A stretch of 64,000 nucleotides of DNA from Flavobacteriaceae bacterium. Lineage in GTDB: Bacteria > Bacteroidota > Bacteroidia > Flavobacteriales > Flavobacteriaceae. The notes beneath the pieces are model-generated. The model was not told the origin of the DNA. It searched no databases and worked only from the letters and a program-made list of their open reading frames with translations. Position numbers and translations under genes: made by a program. Location of the stretch: positions 1-64,000 of the forward strand of contig CANFZM010000006.1 of NCBI GenBank assembly GCA_947451525.1, in the 5' to 3' direction. Positions 1 to 7,237 of the stretch are shown here, one piece after another; within the stretch, counting starts at the first letter, position 1, and the number at the start of each line of letters is the position of its first letter.

Positions 1-146
1 AAGTGGATTATCCTAATGTTCACAATATCATCTATGATGTATTTCGCCCCGACACAATTTGGCAACTTGGTTTTGTTTATCAATTGTTACTATTTCAAAG
101 ATACATATTTCATATTTTTATTTCATTACAAAGATATGAGCCCTGA
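1..146 (+). CDS. possible 3' end of an unidentified gene cut by the left edge
   Basis: The plus-strand frame beginning at base 3 is open from the window edge to a TGA at 144-146. It would encode about 47 residues with a mixed composition (Asp, Pro, Arg, Gln) and a hydrophobic aromatic stretch near its end. All three minus-strand frames contain stops here, so any coding is on the plus strand. A second plus frame is also open, from the edge to 241, but it runs into the repeat element and is less likely. The stop would fall at the outer border of the hairpin element at 137-237, so this gene and hemB would converge on it. I recognise no family, and coding is uncertain. Confidence 0.3.
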   Translation, partial: VDYPNVHNIIYDVFRPDTIWQLGFVYQLLLFQRYIFHIFISLQRYEP

Positions 147-237
147 TGCAAGGGAAAAGCCTCGCCTTTTTTGGCGAGCTTTGGAAAGGCAGCAGGAATT
201 ACCTTTACGGATAAATCCCGAACCATTCGCTCCTACT
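137..237 (-). repeat. hairpin-bearing intergenic element, copy 1 (3' of hemB)
   Basis: This is the first of three related elements (others at 6130-6258 and 12985-13084). Read with hemB it begins GTAGGAGCGAATGGTTCGGG, carries an internal hairpin (CTCGCC / GGCGAG around a T-run) and ends in AGGGCTC. The hemB TAG stop lies inside its first bases. The shell is conserved with the other copies, while the hairpin arms differ in sequence but still pair. It may act as a 3'-end structure or terminator, or be a small non-autonomous repeat. Confidence 0.65.
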
Positions 238-1225
238 TATTAAGAATAATTGCGGCTTCTTTGGCAAAATAAGTCGAAATTAGGCTTGCTCCTGCACGTT
301 TTATGCACATTAATTGCTCCATCATGATTTTGTCGTGATCGAGCCAACCTCTTTCGGCAGCGGCTTTTATCATGGCGTATTCGCCCGAAACGTGGAAAAC
401 GGTTACGGGAACATTTACGGCATTTTTTACTTCGCGAACGATGTCGAGATAGGCAATTCCGGGTTTTACCATGACCATATCGGCTCCTTCTTCGACGTCC
501 ATAAGGGCTTCTCGGATGGCCTCGATGCGGTTGGCATAGTCCATTTGGTAGGTTTTTTTATCTTTTGGAATTTCGGCATTATCGACTGGGGCGCTGTCGA
601 GAGCATCGCGGAACGGGCCATAAAATGCCGAAGCATATTTGGCAGAATAACTCATGATGCCTACATTTTGGTACCCTGCAGCGTCTAAACCTTGGCGCAA
701 TCTTAGAACACGGCCGTCCATCATGTCGCTTGGCGCCACAAAATCGGCTCCTGCTTGGGCATGAGAAACTGCCATTTTTACTAAGGCGTCGTTGGTGGCA
801 TCGTTGGCAATATCGCCATTTTCGATGATTCCGTCGTGACCATAAATGGAATAAGGATCTAAAGCCACATCGGGCATAACGATCATTTCGGGACAAGCGG
901 TTTTTATGGCTTGGATGGCGCGTTGCATCAATCCGTTGGGATTCCAGGCTTCTTTTCCGGTGTTGTCTTTTAGGGATTCGTCAACTTTTACGTAAATGTT
1001 TACGGCACGGATTCCTAAAGCGAATAATTCTTTTACTTCTTGGACGGTTAGGTCGATAGAGCGACGGTAAATTCCGACCATAGAGGGGATTTCAATTTTT
1101 ACATTTTCGCCTTCGGCAATGAACATTGGGAACATGAAATCGGAAGGACTTAATGTGGTTTCGCGGACTAAACTTCTTATGGATTCGTTAACGCGTAATC
1201 TTCTGGGTCTTTGTAATGGGAACAT
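233..1225 (-). CDS. hemB: delta-aminolevulinic acid dehydratase (porphobilinogen synthase)
   Basis: Condenses two 5-aminolevulinate molecules to porphobilinogen in the cytosol, the second committed step of tetrapyrrole synthesis. The 330-residue length is normal. The two Schiff-base lysines are visible, K196 in SYSAKYAS and K254 in MVMVKPG. At the position of the three zinc cysteines of classical enzymes there is DVALDPYSIYGHDG (about 119-132). The cysteines are therefore Ala121, Asp123 and Asp131, which predicts a magnesium-type rather than zinc-type enzyme. It is the last gene of the minus-strand hem series, about 120 bp after hemF. Its stop codon lies within hairpin element copy 1. Confidence 0.97.
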   Translation of the reverse strand: MFPLQRPRRLRVNESIRSLVRETTLSPSDFMFPMFIAEGENVKIEIPSMVGIYRRSIDLTVQEVKELFALGIRAVNIYVKVDESLKDNTGKEAWNPNGLMQRAIQAIKTACPEMIVMPDVALDPYSIYGHDGIIENGDIANDATNDALVKMAVSHAQAGADFVAPSDMMDGRVLRLRQGLDAAGYQNVGIMSYSAKYASAFYGPFRDALDSAPVDNAEIPKDKKTYQMDYANRIEAIREALMDVEEGADMVMVKPGIAYLDIVREVKNAVNVPVTVFHVSGEYAMIKAAAERGWLDHDKIMMEQLMCIKRAGASLISTYFAKEAAIILNK

Positions 1226-1288
1226 ACTATTTTGTTTTTTCTCGCGAAGACGCTAAGGCGCAAAGCGAAGTTATTTTTACTATTTTTT

Positions 1289-1346
1289 TAACCATTAAGG
1301 TATTAAGTTTAATTAAGAGTTAGACTTAATTTTCTTAATGGTTTAA
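1289..1346. repeat. imperfect inverted repeat between hemF and hemB
   Basis: The words AACCATTAAG and CTTAATGGTT flank a weaker internal pairing (ATTAAG / CTTAAT), giving a long AT-rich hairpin just after the hemF stop. The same words recur before hemC (near 7197) and before the GT9 gene (near 54245-54300). The rest of the gap, about 1238-1275, holds a GC-richer stretch CTCGCGAAGACGCTAAGGCG with no coding potential. It could be a processing or attenuation hairpin, but no T-run is present. Confidence 0.45.
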
Positions 1347-2248
1347 TTTATCCAGTCAATAGGTGATTCTAATACTTGAATTAATTTTTCTTCTTCACTT
1401 CCTGCAACAGGATGGTGGTCGTAATGCCATTGCACATGTGGTGGTAGGGACATTAAAATACTTTCGATTCGGCCGTTGGTTTTTAGTCCGAAAAGGGTGC
1501 CTTTGTCGTGTACTAAATTGAATTCGACGTAACGTCCTCGGCGGATTTCTTGCCAAGTTCGTTGTTCTGCTGTGTAAGGTAACTCTTTTCTTCGTTCTAA
1601 AATTGGAGCATAGGCTTCTAGGAAACTATCGCCAATTTCGGTTACAAAATTAAACCAATCTTCCATTTTCATGGCTTCGGTTGCTTTGCAATAATCAAAG
1701 AATAATCCGCCAAGGCCACGGGCTTCATTTCTATGAGCGTTCCAAAAATAGTTATCGCATTGCTTTTTGTATTTTGGGTAAAACTCAGGATTGTGTTTGT
1801 CGCAAGCAGTTTTGCAGGTTTGATGAAAATGGATTCCGTCTTCTTCAAATAAATAATAAGGGGTTAAATCTTGTCCGCCACCAAACCAAGAATTGATTAC
1901 ATTTCCGTTATCGTCGTACATTTCGAAATACCGCCAATTGGCATGAACCGTCGGTGCCATTGGGTTTTTAGGATGGATTACCAAACTCAATCCACAGGCA
2001 AAGAAATCGGCTTCACCAACATTGAAGAGTTTTTGCATGGAATCGGGTAATTTTCCGTGAACTGCAGAGATGTTTACGCCTCCTTTTTCGATAGCATTTC
2101 CGTTTTCAATTACTCGTGTTCGTCCGCCACCGCCTTCTGGTCGTTCCCAAATGTCCTCACGGAATTTGGCACCGCCATCAATCTCTTCTAGTTTGGAAGT
2201 GATCTGGTCTTGGAGGTTTAGTATGTATTTGTAGAATTTGTCTTTCAT
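1343..2248 (-). CDS. hemF: oxygen-dependent coproporphyrinogen III oxidase
   Basis: Oxidatively decarboxylates coproporphyrinogen III to protoporphyrinogen IX using O2. The 301-residue length fits the family. Typical signatures are visible: FGGGQDLTPYYLFEEDG, HRNEARGLGGLFFDY, RRGRYVEFNLVHDKGTLFGL and a C-terminal SLPP segment. No hemN-type radical-SAM enzyme is seen in the window, so this step looks aerobic. Its first 21 codons are duplicated upstream as a remnant at 2568-2633, on the far side of a Bro-N fragment. That implies that foreign DNA recombined at the hemF start while the gene itself stayed intact. Confidence 0.97.
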   Translation of the reverse strand: MKDKFYKYILNLQDQITSKLEEIDGGAKFREDIWERPEGGGGRTRVIENGNAIEKGGVNISAVHGKLPDSMQKLFNVGEADFFACGLSLVIHPKNPMAPTVHANWRYFEMYDDNGNVINSWFGGGQDLTPYYLFEEDGIHFHQTCKTACDKHNPEFYPKYKKQCDNYFWNAHRNEARGLGGLFFDYCKATEAMKMEDWFNFVTEIGDSFLEAYAPILERRKELPYTAEQRTWQEIRRGRYVEFNLVHDKGTLFGLKTNGRIESILMSLPPHVQWHYDHHPVAGSEEEKLIQVLESPIDWIN

Positions 2249-2323
2249 TTAAAATAATACATTTTTTTAGTTTTAGTTGGTTATAATTTGTAACCTTTTA
2301 AAAAGCGAATTTGTTTTGATAAA

Positions 2324-2533
2324 TCATTTCAACTGTCCGATTTTTTCGGACACTTCACTTCCTTCTTTGAGTAATTTAGATTTTAAATCGCTCCAATATT
2401 TTCTTGGCCTGTCATTTTCTATTAAAACTTGAATAACATCAACAATAGAAAAATACCATTTTTCGTCCTCTTCACTCCAAAGGGAACGTATTTGTTTTTG
2501 CTCAAACAATTTAATTGCAGTTTCTTTAGTCAT
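2324..2533 (-). pseudogene. truncated Bro-N / DinD-like phage antirepressor fragment
   Basis: Encodes 69 residues matching only the N-terminal Bro-N region (IRSLWSEEDEKWYFSIVDV near 16-34, then PRKYWSDLKSKL) of proteins that normally run to roughly 250 residues or more. The frame ends at TGA in the context AAATGA. The intact family usually continues with a Met there, so a one-base loss or a recombination break is plausible. The downstream sequence to hemF shows no continuation. It sits between the real hemF and a duplicated hemF start, and is best read as a decayed, recently acquired cargo gene. Confidence 0.7.
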
Positions 2534-2567
2534 AAAATTTAATTTAAAGTTTATTCATAAAATCAAT

Positions 2568-2633
2568 TTAATCAAGTTTTGAGGTGATTTGGTCTTGGAG
2601 GTTTAGTATGTATTTGTAGAATTTATCTTTCAT
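2568..2633 (-). pseudogene. hemF 5'-end remnant (duplicated first 20 codons)
   Basis: About 58 bp here repeat the start of hemF (2191-2248) with only a few mismatches. It reads ATG AAA GAT AAA TTC TAC and continues through the same residues (KYILNLQDQITSKL) to a TAA at 2568-2570. It is therefore a 21-residue stub, not a functional gene. It overlaps the last 11 bases of the GNAT gene upstream, which takes its stop codon from this copy. The two hemF starts bracket the Bro-N fragment as direct repeats. Confidence 0.8.
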
Positions 2634-3165
2634 AATCTGATTTCAATAATCCGTAATAATTTATATCTTCTAAAACTCCTTCTCCATTTTTAAATTCTTC
2701 ACGTAAAGTTCCTTCTAATTTAAATCCGTTTTTTAAAGCAATTTGCTGACTTCCAAAATTAATTTTTGAAGTGCAAATAAAAATTTTATTCATTATTAAT
2801 TCTTTGAAACAAAAATCAATTACCTCTGAAACTGCTTTTGAAATAATTCCTTTGCCTTCAAAATCTTTGTCAATAAAATAGAATAATTCACATTTTGAAA
2901 TATGACAATCTATTTTTTTAATGCCAATATATCCTATTAAATTATTGGTTTCTAAATTTCTAACATAAAAATAATATCCGGTTTTTTCTTTTTCTATTTG
3001 GATATTTTTAGCAATAAATTCTTCAGTTGTTTTTAAATCAACACAATTAGAAACTGTTACAGGGAATGTCTTTTGGATACGGTTCCTGTTATTTTCTATT
3101 AAATCGAAAAATTCTTCAAAGCGAATATTTTCTATTTTTTCGAGTTTCCAATTGTTGAATTTCAT
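2623..3165 (-). CDS. GNAT-family N-acetyltransferase (RimJ/RimL-like)
   Basis: Predicted to transfer an acetyl group from acetyl-CoA to an amine, by similarity to RimJ/RimL ribosomal-protein acetyltransferases; the real substrate is unknown. The 180-residue length is normal. The acetyl-CoA fold is visible as YYFYVRNLETNNLIGYIGIK (about 75-95), FYFIDKDFEGKGIISKAV (about 115-132, with the GxG turn) and the closing FGSQQIALKNGFKLEGT. It starts only 4 bp after the hemE stop and ends inside the hemF remnant, so it was probably inserted between hemE and hemF. No role in haem synthesis is implied. Confidence 0.88.
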   Translation of the reverse strand: MKFNNWKLEKIENIRFEEFFDLIENNRNRIQKTFPVTVSNCVDLKTTEEFIAKNIQIEKEKTGYYFYVRNLETNNLIGYIGIKKIDCHISKCELFYFIDKDFEGKGIISKAVSEVIDFCFKELIMNKIFICTSKINFGSQQIALKNGFKLEGTLREEFKNGEGVLEDINYYGLLKSDYER

Positions 3166-3169
3166 GTTC

Positions 3170-4195
3170 TTAAGAATTATACTCTTTCACCGCTTCCACA
3201 AATGCCTTGGCGTGATCTACAGGAATGTTTGGTAAAATTCCGTGACCAAGGTTAACGATGTAATTGTCTTTTCCGAATTCGTCTATCATTTGGTGTACCA
3301 TTTTTTTGATGGTTGGAATTGGAGAAAGCAAACGACTTGGATCAAAATTTCCTTGTAAGGTGATTTTGCCTCCAGTTAAATAACGAGCGTTTCTAGGAGA
3401 GCACGTCCAATCTACCCCAAGAGCGGATGCTTTAGATTGTGCCATTTCGCCCAAAGCAAACCAACAACCTTTTCCGAAAACGATAACCTTCGTTTGGTCG
3501 GCAATTGCTTCAATAATTTGATTGATGTAGTTCCAAGAGAATTCTTGGTAATCTACTGGCGATAACATCCCTCCCCAAGAATCGAAAATCTGGATGGCGT
3601 TGCAACCTGCTTTTACTTTTTCTTTTAAATATAAAATGGTGGTATCGGTGATTTTTTGCAATAATGTATGTGCTGCAATAGGGTTTGAAAAACAAAATCC
3701 TTTGGCAATATCAAAACTTTTAGATCCTTTTCCTTCTACTGCATAACAGAAGATGGTCCAAGGGGAACCCGCAAAACCAATAAGTGGCACCTCATCGTTT
3801 AGCATTTCTTTGGTTAATTTGATGGCGTCAAAAACGTAACCTAAAGTTTCGTGAACGTCTGGAACAAAAACTTGGTTCACTTGTTCCATTGTCCGGATTG
3901 GATTGGGGATGATTGGTCCTAAATTGTCTTTCAACTCCACGTGAATTCCCATAGCACGAGGCACTACCAAAATATCAGAAAATAAAATTGCCGCATCTGG
4001 TTTTACAATTCGAATGGGTTGCACGGTGATTTCGGCTGCTAATTCAGGGGTTTCGCAACGGGTGAAAAAATCGTATTTGTCTCTTAAGGCTCTGAATTCT
4101 GGTAAATATCTTCCAGCTTGGCGCATCATCCAAACGGGTGGACGTTCTACAGTTTCGTTGTTTAAGGCTCTTAGGAAAAGGTCGTTCTTGATCAT
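3170..4195 (-). CDS. hemE: uroporphyrinogen decarboxylase
   Basis: Removes four carboxyl groups from uroporphyrinogen III to give coproporphyrinogen III. The 341-residue length is typical. The N-terminal signature [18 protein letters not shown] (about 18-35) is present, as are LFSDILVVP with the catalytic-region Asp, the [15 protein letters not shown] segment and the C-terminal LGHGILPN. It lies between hemD upstream and the GNAT gene downstream on the minus strand. The hemD-hemE gap carries three consecutive palindromes. Confidence 0.97.
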   Translation of the reverse strand: MIKNDLFLRALNNETVERPPVWMMRQAGRYLPEFRALRDKYDFFTRCETPELAAEITVQPIRIVKPDAAILFSDILVVPRAMGIHVELKDNLGPIIPNPIRTMEQVNQVFVPDVHETLGYVFDAIKLTKEMLNDEVPLIGFAGSPWTIFCYAVEGKGSKSFDIAKGFCFSNPIAAHTLLQKITDTTILYLKEKVKAGCNAIQIFDSWGGMLSPVDYQEFSWNYINQIIEAIADQTKVIVFGKGCWFALGEMAQSKASALGVDWTCSPRNARYLTGGKITLQGNFDPSRLLSPIPTIKKMVHQMIDEFGKDNYIVNLGHGILPNIPVDHAKAFVEAVKEYNS

Positions 4196-4209
4196 TTTGT
4201 TTATTTTTT

Positions 4210-4290
4210 AAACCTCAAAGGTTTTGAAAAACATTGAGGTTTGCGTTGTATTTAATTTTATACCTTATTGGTTTTGGAAACCGTTTAGGG
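4210..4290. repeat. two diverged palindromes in the hemD-hemE gap
   Basis: 4210-4242 (AAACCTCAAAGG..., arms AAACCTCAA / TTGAGGTTT) and 4261-4290 (TACCTTATTGG / CCGTTTAGG around TTTTGGAAA) are imperfect relatives of the palindrome at 4313-4340. Three similar hairpins in a row fill most of the gap between hemD and hemE. A decaying array of one small palindromic repeat is the simplest reading; effects on read-through are possible. Confidence 0.5.
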
Positions 4291-4312
4291 TTGTTTTTTT
4301 ATTTTAATTGAT

Positions 4313-4340
4313 ACCTAACAGGTTTTGGAAACCTGTTAGG
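4313..4340. repeat. dispersed palindrome ACCTAACAGG-TTTTGGAA-ACCTGTTAGG type, copy 1
   Basis: A perfect hairpin: arms CCTAACAGGTTT and its complement around a short centre. The same stretch (31 bp identical including flanks, 4311-4341) recurs at 60261-60291 between the CapK-like gene and wecB. The hemD stop codon (4336-4338) lies inside the right arm. It behaves like a dispersed repeat of this genome. Confidence 0.75.
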
Positions 4341-5022
4341 ATTGATAATATTCTATAACTTCTGCAATTACATTTTCTACCGATGGTTTGTCTGCAATTA
4401 TAATGTTTTTTACTTTTTTATTTTCTAATGCTTCTGCGGTGGTTTCGCCTATACAGAAACACATTTCGTCTTTTATGGTATTTGATTTGAAATAACTTTC
4501 TACTCCCGATGGACTGAAAAACAGTATGCCATCTAGTTTTGAAGTGGTCTTCTTGGAGGTGATATTTGTCTCGTAAACTTCAATTTCGTTAAAGGTTATT
4601 CCGTTTTCTTTTAAAGTGTCGGGCAATACATCGCGACGTAAATTTCCACTAAAGAAGGTAAACGAATCGGAGGAATAAACTAAGGAAATTATCTCTGCCA
4701 AATCGGAAGCATAGCCTGTATAGGCAACTACATCAAATCCGTTTTCGGTGAGTAAATCTTTGGTTTTCATTCCGACAGAGAAAACACTTTTGGTTTTTAA
4801 TTCGTCGCATTTTGGATGTTGTAAAATACTTTGAACGGCATTTTGACTGGTGAAAATTATGTTATCGTGCACTTTTAAATTCCCTTTGGAGGGGAAATCG
4901 AAAGTTTTGATTTTGGTTTCGATGAAATCTTCTTCCGTTACCGATATAGCAGCATCTGTTAATAGTTGCTTTTGGGTTGGCAAAAGTTTTTTAGTGGATA
5001 GTATGTTGGTATGTTTAGTCAT
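4336..5022 (-). CDS. hemD: uroporphyrinogen-III synthase
   Basis: Cyclises hydroxymethylbilane with ring-D inversion to uroporphyrinogen III. HemD sequences are poorly conserved. Support comes from the two-lobed length (228 residues), features such as FTSQNAVQSIL, SVGMKTKDLL and FFSPSGVESYF, and its place among hem genes. I start at the ATG at 5020-5022 (MTKHTNILSTKKL). The 15 earlier in-frame codons lie within the nuclease gene and look non-conserved. The nuclease stop overlaps this start by 8 bp, so the two are translationally coupled. The stop codon sits in a palindromic repeat. Confidence 0.88.
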   Translation of the reverse strand: MTKHTNILSTKKLLPTQKQLLTDAAISVTEEDFIETKIKTFDFPSKGNLKVHDNIIFTSQNAVQSILQHPKCDELKTKSVFSVGMKTKDLLTENGFDVVAYTGYASDLAEIISLVYSSDSFTFFSGNLRRDVLPDTLKENGITFNEIEVYETNITSKKTTSKLDGILFFSPSGVESYFKSNTIKDEMCFCIGETTAEALENKKVKNIIIADKPSVENVIAEVIEYYQS

Positions 5023-6103
5023 TGTTCCAAATGCTTTTAAATTGTTCTGAAGTTGGCAATTTACCAATAAATTCCTTTGGTAACTGTTTACTTAATACAT
5101 ATTCTGAGACCCCAATTGGTTTATTTACACTTTTTAATGCATACTCCACTTCTAAATGATTTTTTTCTGGAACTAATAAAATTCCAATGCTTGGCTTATC
5201 ATCTTCTTGTTTGAGTTGGTCGTCAATTAATTGTAAATAAAAATCTAATTTACCTACAAACTCTGGTTCAAATTCAACGGTTTTCAATTCAACTGCTACC
5301 AAACATTTTAATATTCGATGGTAAAAAAGTAAATCAATATAATAGTCTTTTTCTCCTAAAGATAGACGGTATTGATTGCCTATAAAACAAAATCCATAAC
5401 CTAGTTCTAGCATTAATCTTTTGACCTTTTCGACCATTGCTTTTTCTAAATCTCTTTCTAAAACAGGCTTATTAATGTCTAAAAAATCTAGACTATATAC
5501 ACTTTTTATACTTTCTTGGGCTTGTTCTAAAAAATGTTCTGGCAAAGCCATTTCAAAATTATGCTGTGATGGTTTTGCTGTGTAATGCTCGTAAGCATTC
5601 GCTTTTATTTGGTGTAATAATACCGAACGGCTGTATCTATTTTTTATGGTTTGTTCTAAATAATAAATTCTTGCTTGTGGATTTTTTACTTTTTGGATAA
5701 TTAAAACATTATGATACCAAGGCGTGGTCAATACAAGGTTTTTTACTTTTTCTAAATGTGAAGCAGCTTGCTTCACATTTGAAATTTCTAATTGTGAAAC
5801 CGCTAGTTTCACATTTGAATATTCTAGAACTAATTGTCTCATAAATTGAAGATTACGAGTAGACCAACTAATTCCTTCTCCAATTAAGTTAGGTAAATCT
5901 TTACTTAATGATTCTATAACCGAATTTCCCCAACCAAATTCTTGTTGTTTTTTTATAATTAGTTCTCCAATATTCCAATATAATTGATTAGAAATTGTTT
6001 GTACCGATTGCACGGCTTGAATACGATGACTTTGAACCAAACCAGCAACTTCAACTAATAAATGTTGGTATTGGGATGGTTCTATTTTGTCTTTGGTATT
6101 CAT
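5015..6103 (-). CDS. YhcG/DUF1016-family PD-(D/E)xK nuclease
   Basis: A 362-residue protein with the N-terminal DUF1016 helical domain (SHRIQAVQSVQTISNQLYWNIGELI, in pieces, about 25-50; TPWYHNVLIIQK near 135) and a C-terminal PD-(D/E)xK-like nuclease domain (KDYYIDLLFYHRILKCLVAVELKT near 255-278, where D and ExK would be catalytic). The family is linked to DNA processing and often occurs as stray accessory genes; its cellular role is unsettled. I choose the ATG at 6101-6103, because the earlier possible start at 6178 reads into a repeat element. It splits hemC from hemD and is coupled to hemD by an 8-bp overlap. It looks like an insertion. Confidence 0.88.
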   Translation of the reverse strand: MNTKDKIEPSQYQHLLVEVAGLVQSHRIQAVQSVQTISNQLYWNIGELIIKKQQEFGWGNSVIESLSKDLPNLIGEGISWSTRNLQFMRQLVLEYSNVKLAVSQLEISNVKQAASHLEKVKNLVLTTPWYHNVLIIQKVKNPQARIYYLEQTIKNRYSRSVLLHQIKANAYEHYTAKPSQHNFEMALPEHFLEQAQESIKSVYSLDFLDINKPVLERDLEKAMVEKVKRLMLELGYGFCFIGNQYRLSLGEKDYYIDLLFYHRILKCLVAVELKTVEFEPEFVGKLDFYLQLIDDQLKQEDDKPSIGILLVPEKNHLEVEYALKSVNKPIGVSEYVLSKQLPKEFIGKLPTSEQFKSIWNND

Positions 6104-6129
6104 AATTTTATGTAATTCGTTTACTGTCA

Positions 6130-6258
6130 AGCCCCGATTGCAGTGGAAATCCTTTTTCAACTCCGACAGAGTTTTCAACTCTGTCGGAGTTGAAAAAGAT
6201 TGAAACGGAAAGCGGGAAAATGGTTTACTAAAATGCCCGAACCATTCGCTCCTACTTT
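6130..6258 (-). repeat. hairpin-bearing intergenic element, copy 2 (3' of hemC)
   Basis: Same shell as copies 1 and 3: read with hemC it starts GTAGGAGCGAATGGTTCGGG, continues CATTTTAGTAAACC and CCCGCTTTCCGTTTCAATC, and ends TGCAATCGGGGCTT. Its internal hairpin is a perfect stem of 22 bp with a 3-nt loop (arm core CAACTCCGACAGAG), unlike the short CTCGCC stems of the other copies. The hemC TAG stop lies in its first bases. Confidence 0.75.
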
Positions 6259-7178
6259 TTTAATTGTTCTTTAATTTGACGCATCAATTCGGTGCCACCA
6301 TTATTTAAAATTTCTTGTGCGGCATGGAACCCTAGTTTTTTCCATTCGGAAATATCTACTAATTTTTCAGTTTCTAATTTTTGTTTTCCGTCGATGGAAA
6401 GCAAAACTCCTTTGAAATGGATGGTGTCTTCTTTCTCGTTGTATTTTGCAATGGCGCCAATTGGTGCGGTGCATCCGCCTTCGAGGGTTTTTAGAAATTG
6501 TCTTTCTATATAGGTGCAGATTTCGGTTTCGATGTGGTTGAGTTGTGCTAGAGCGTCTAGTGTAAAAGCGTCTTCTGCCATGGCAACAACCACCATTGCG
6601 CCTTGTGCTGGTGCGGGAATCATCCAATCGAGAGCCTCGTTAGTAGCGGGTTTTAGGTTTAAACGTTCTAATCCTGCTGCTGCAAATACGGCTCCGTTCC
6701 AGGTGTTATCTTCGAGTTTTTGCAAACGGGTATTTACATTTCCGCGTAAATCAACAACCGTGTGGTTTGGGTATTTGTTCCACCATTGTGCTTGACGACG
6801 TAGACTTCCGGTGGCAATGGTTGCATTGGTTTTTAGAAAATCGGTAGATCCTTTGTGGACCAAGATGTCTAAAATATTGGCTCTTTCTAAAACCGCGGCT
6901 TGTACAATTCCGATTGGCAAAGCGGTTGGAACGTCTTTCATGGAATGCACCGCAATATCGACCTGACCATTTATCATGGCGATGTCTAAAGTTTTGGTGA
7001 AAATTCCGGTGATTCCAAGTTCGTAAAGCGGTTTGTCTAGGAGGAGGTCGCCTTGAGATTTTACGGCTACAATTTCGGTTTTATAACCTAAATCGTTTAA
7101 TTGTTTTTGAACCGTGTGTGCTTGCCAAAGTGCTAATTCACTATCTCGGGTTCCTATTCTTATGATTTTTTCAGCCAC
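6252..7178 (-). CDS. hemC: hydroxymethylbilane synthase (porphobilinogen deaminase)
   Basis: Polymerises four porphobilinogens to hydroxymethylbilane. The 308 residues carry all key features: GTRDSELALWQA (9-20), catalytic Asp82 in HSMKDVP, GSLRRQAQ (124-131) and the cofactor-binding Cys236 in LEGGCTAPIGA, to which dipyrromethane is attached. It follows hemA by about 60 bp. It originally preceded hemD; the YhcG-like gene and element copy 2 now separate them. The stop codon is supplied by the repeat element. Confidence 0.97.
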   Translation of the reverse strand: MAEKIIRIGTRDSELALWQAHTVQKQLNDLGYKTEIVAVKSQGDLLLDKPLYELGITGIFTKTLDIAMINGQVDIAVHSMKDVPTALPIGIVQAAVLERANILDILVHKGSTDFLKTNATIATGSLRRQAQWWNKYPNHTVVDLRGNVNTRLQKLEDNTWNGAVFAAAGLERLNLKPATNEALDWMIPAPAQGAMVVVAMAEDAFTLDALAQLNHIETEICTYIERQFLKTLEGGCTAPIGAIAKYNEKEDTIHFKGVLLSIDGKQKLETEKLVDISEWKKLGFHAAQEILNNGGTELMRQIKEQLKK

Positions 7179-7237
7179 TTTTATATTTTTTTTGAACCAT
7201 TAAGAAATTAAGATTCATTAAGGATTTTTTGATTAAC

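Noticed and set aside
16..243. 75-codon plus-strand ORF at the left edge
   Set aside because: It runs through hairpin element copy 1 and the antisense end of hemB; the alternative frame ending at 146 is more protein-like.
2568..2633. A second functional small gene starting like hemF
   Set aside because: The frame stops after 21 codons and is clearly a copied hemF start.
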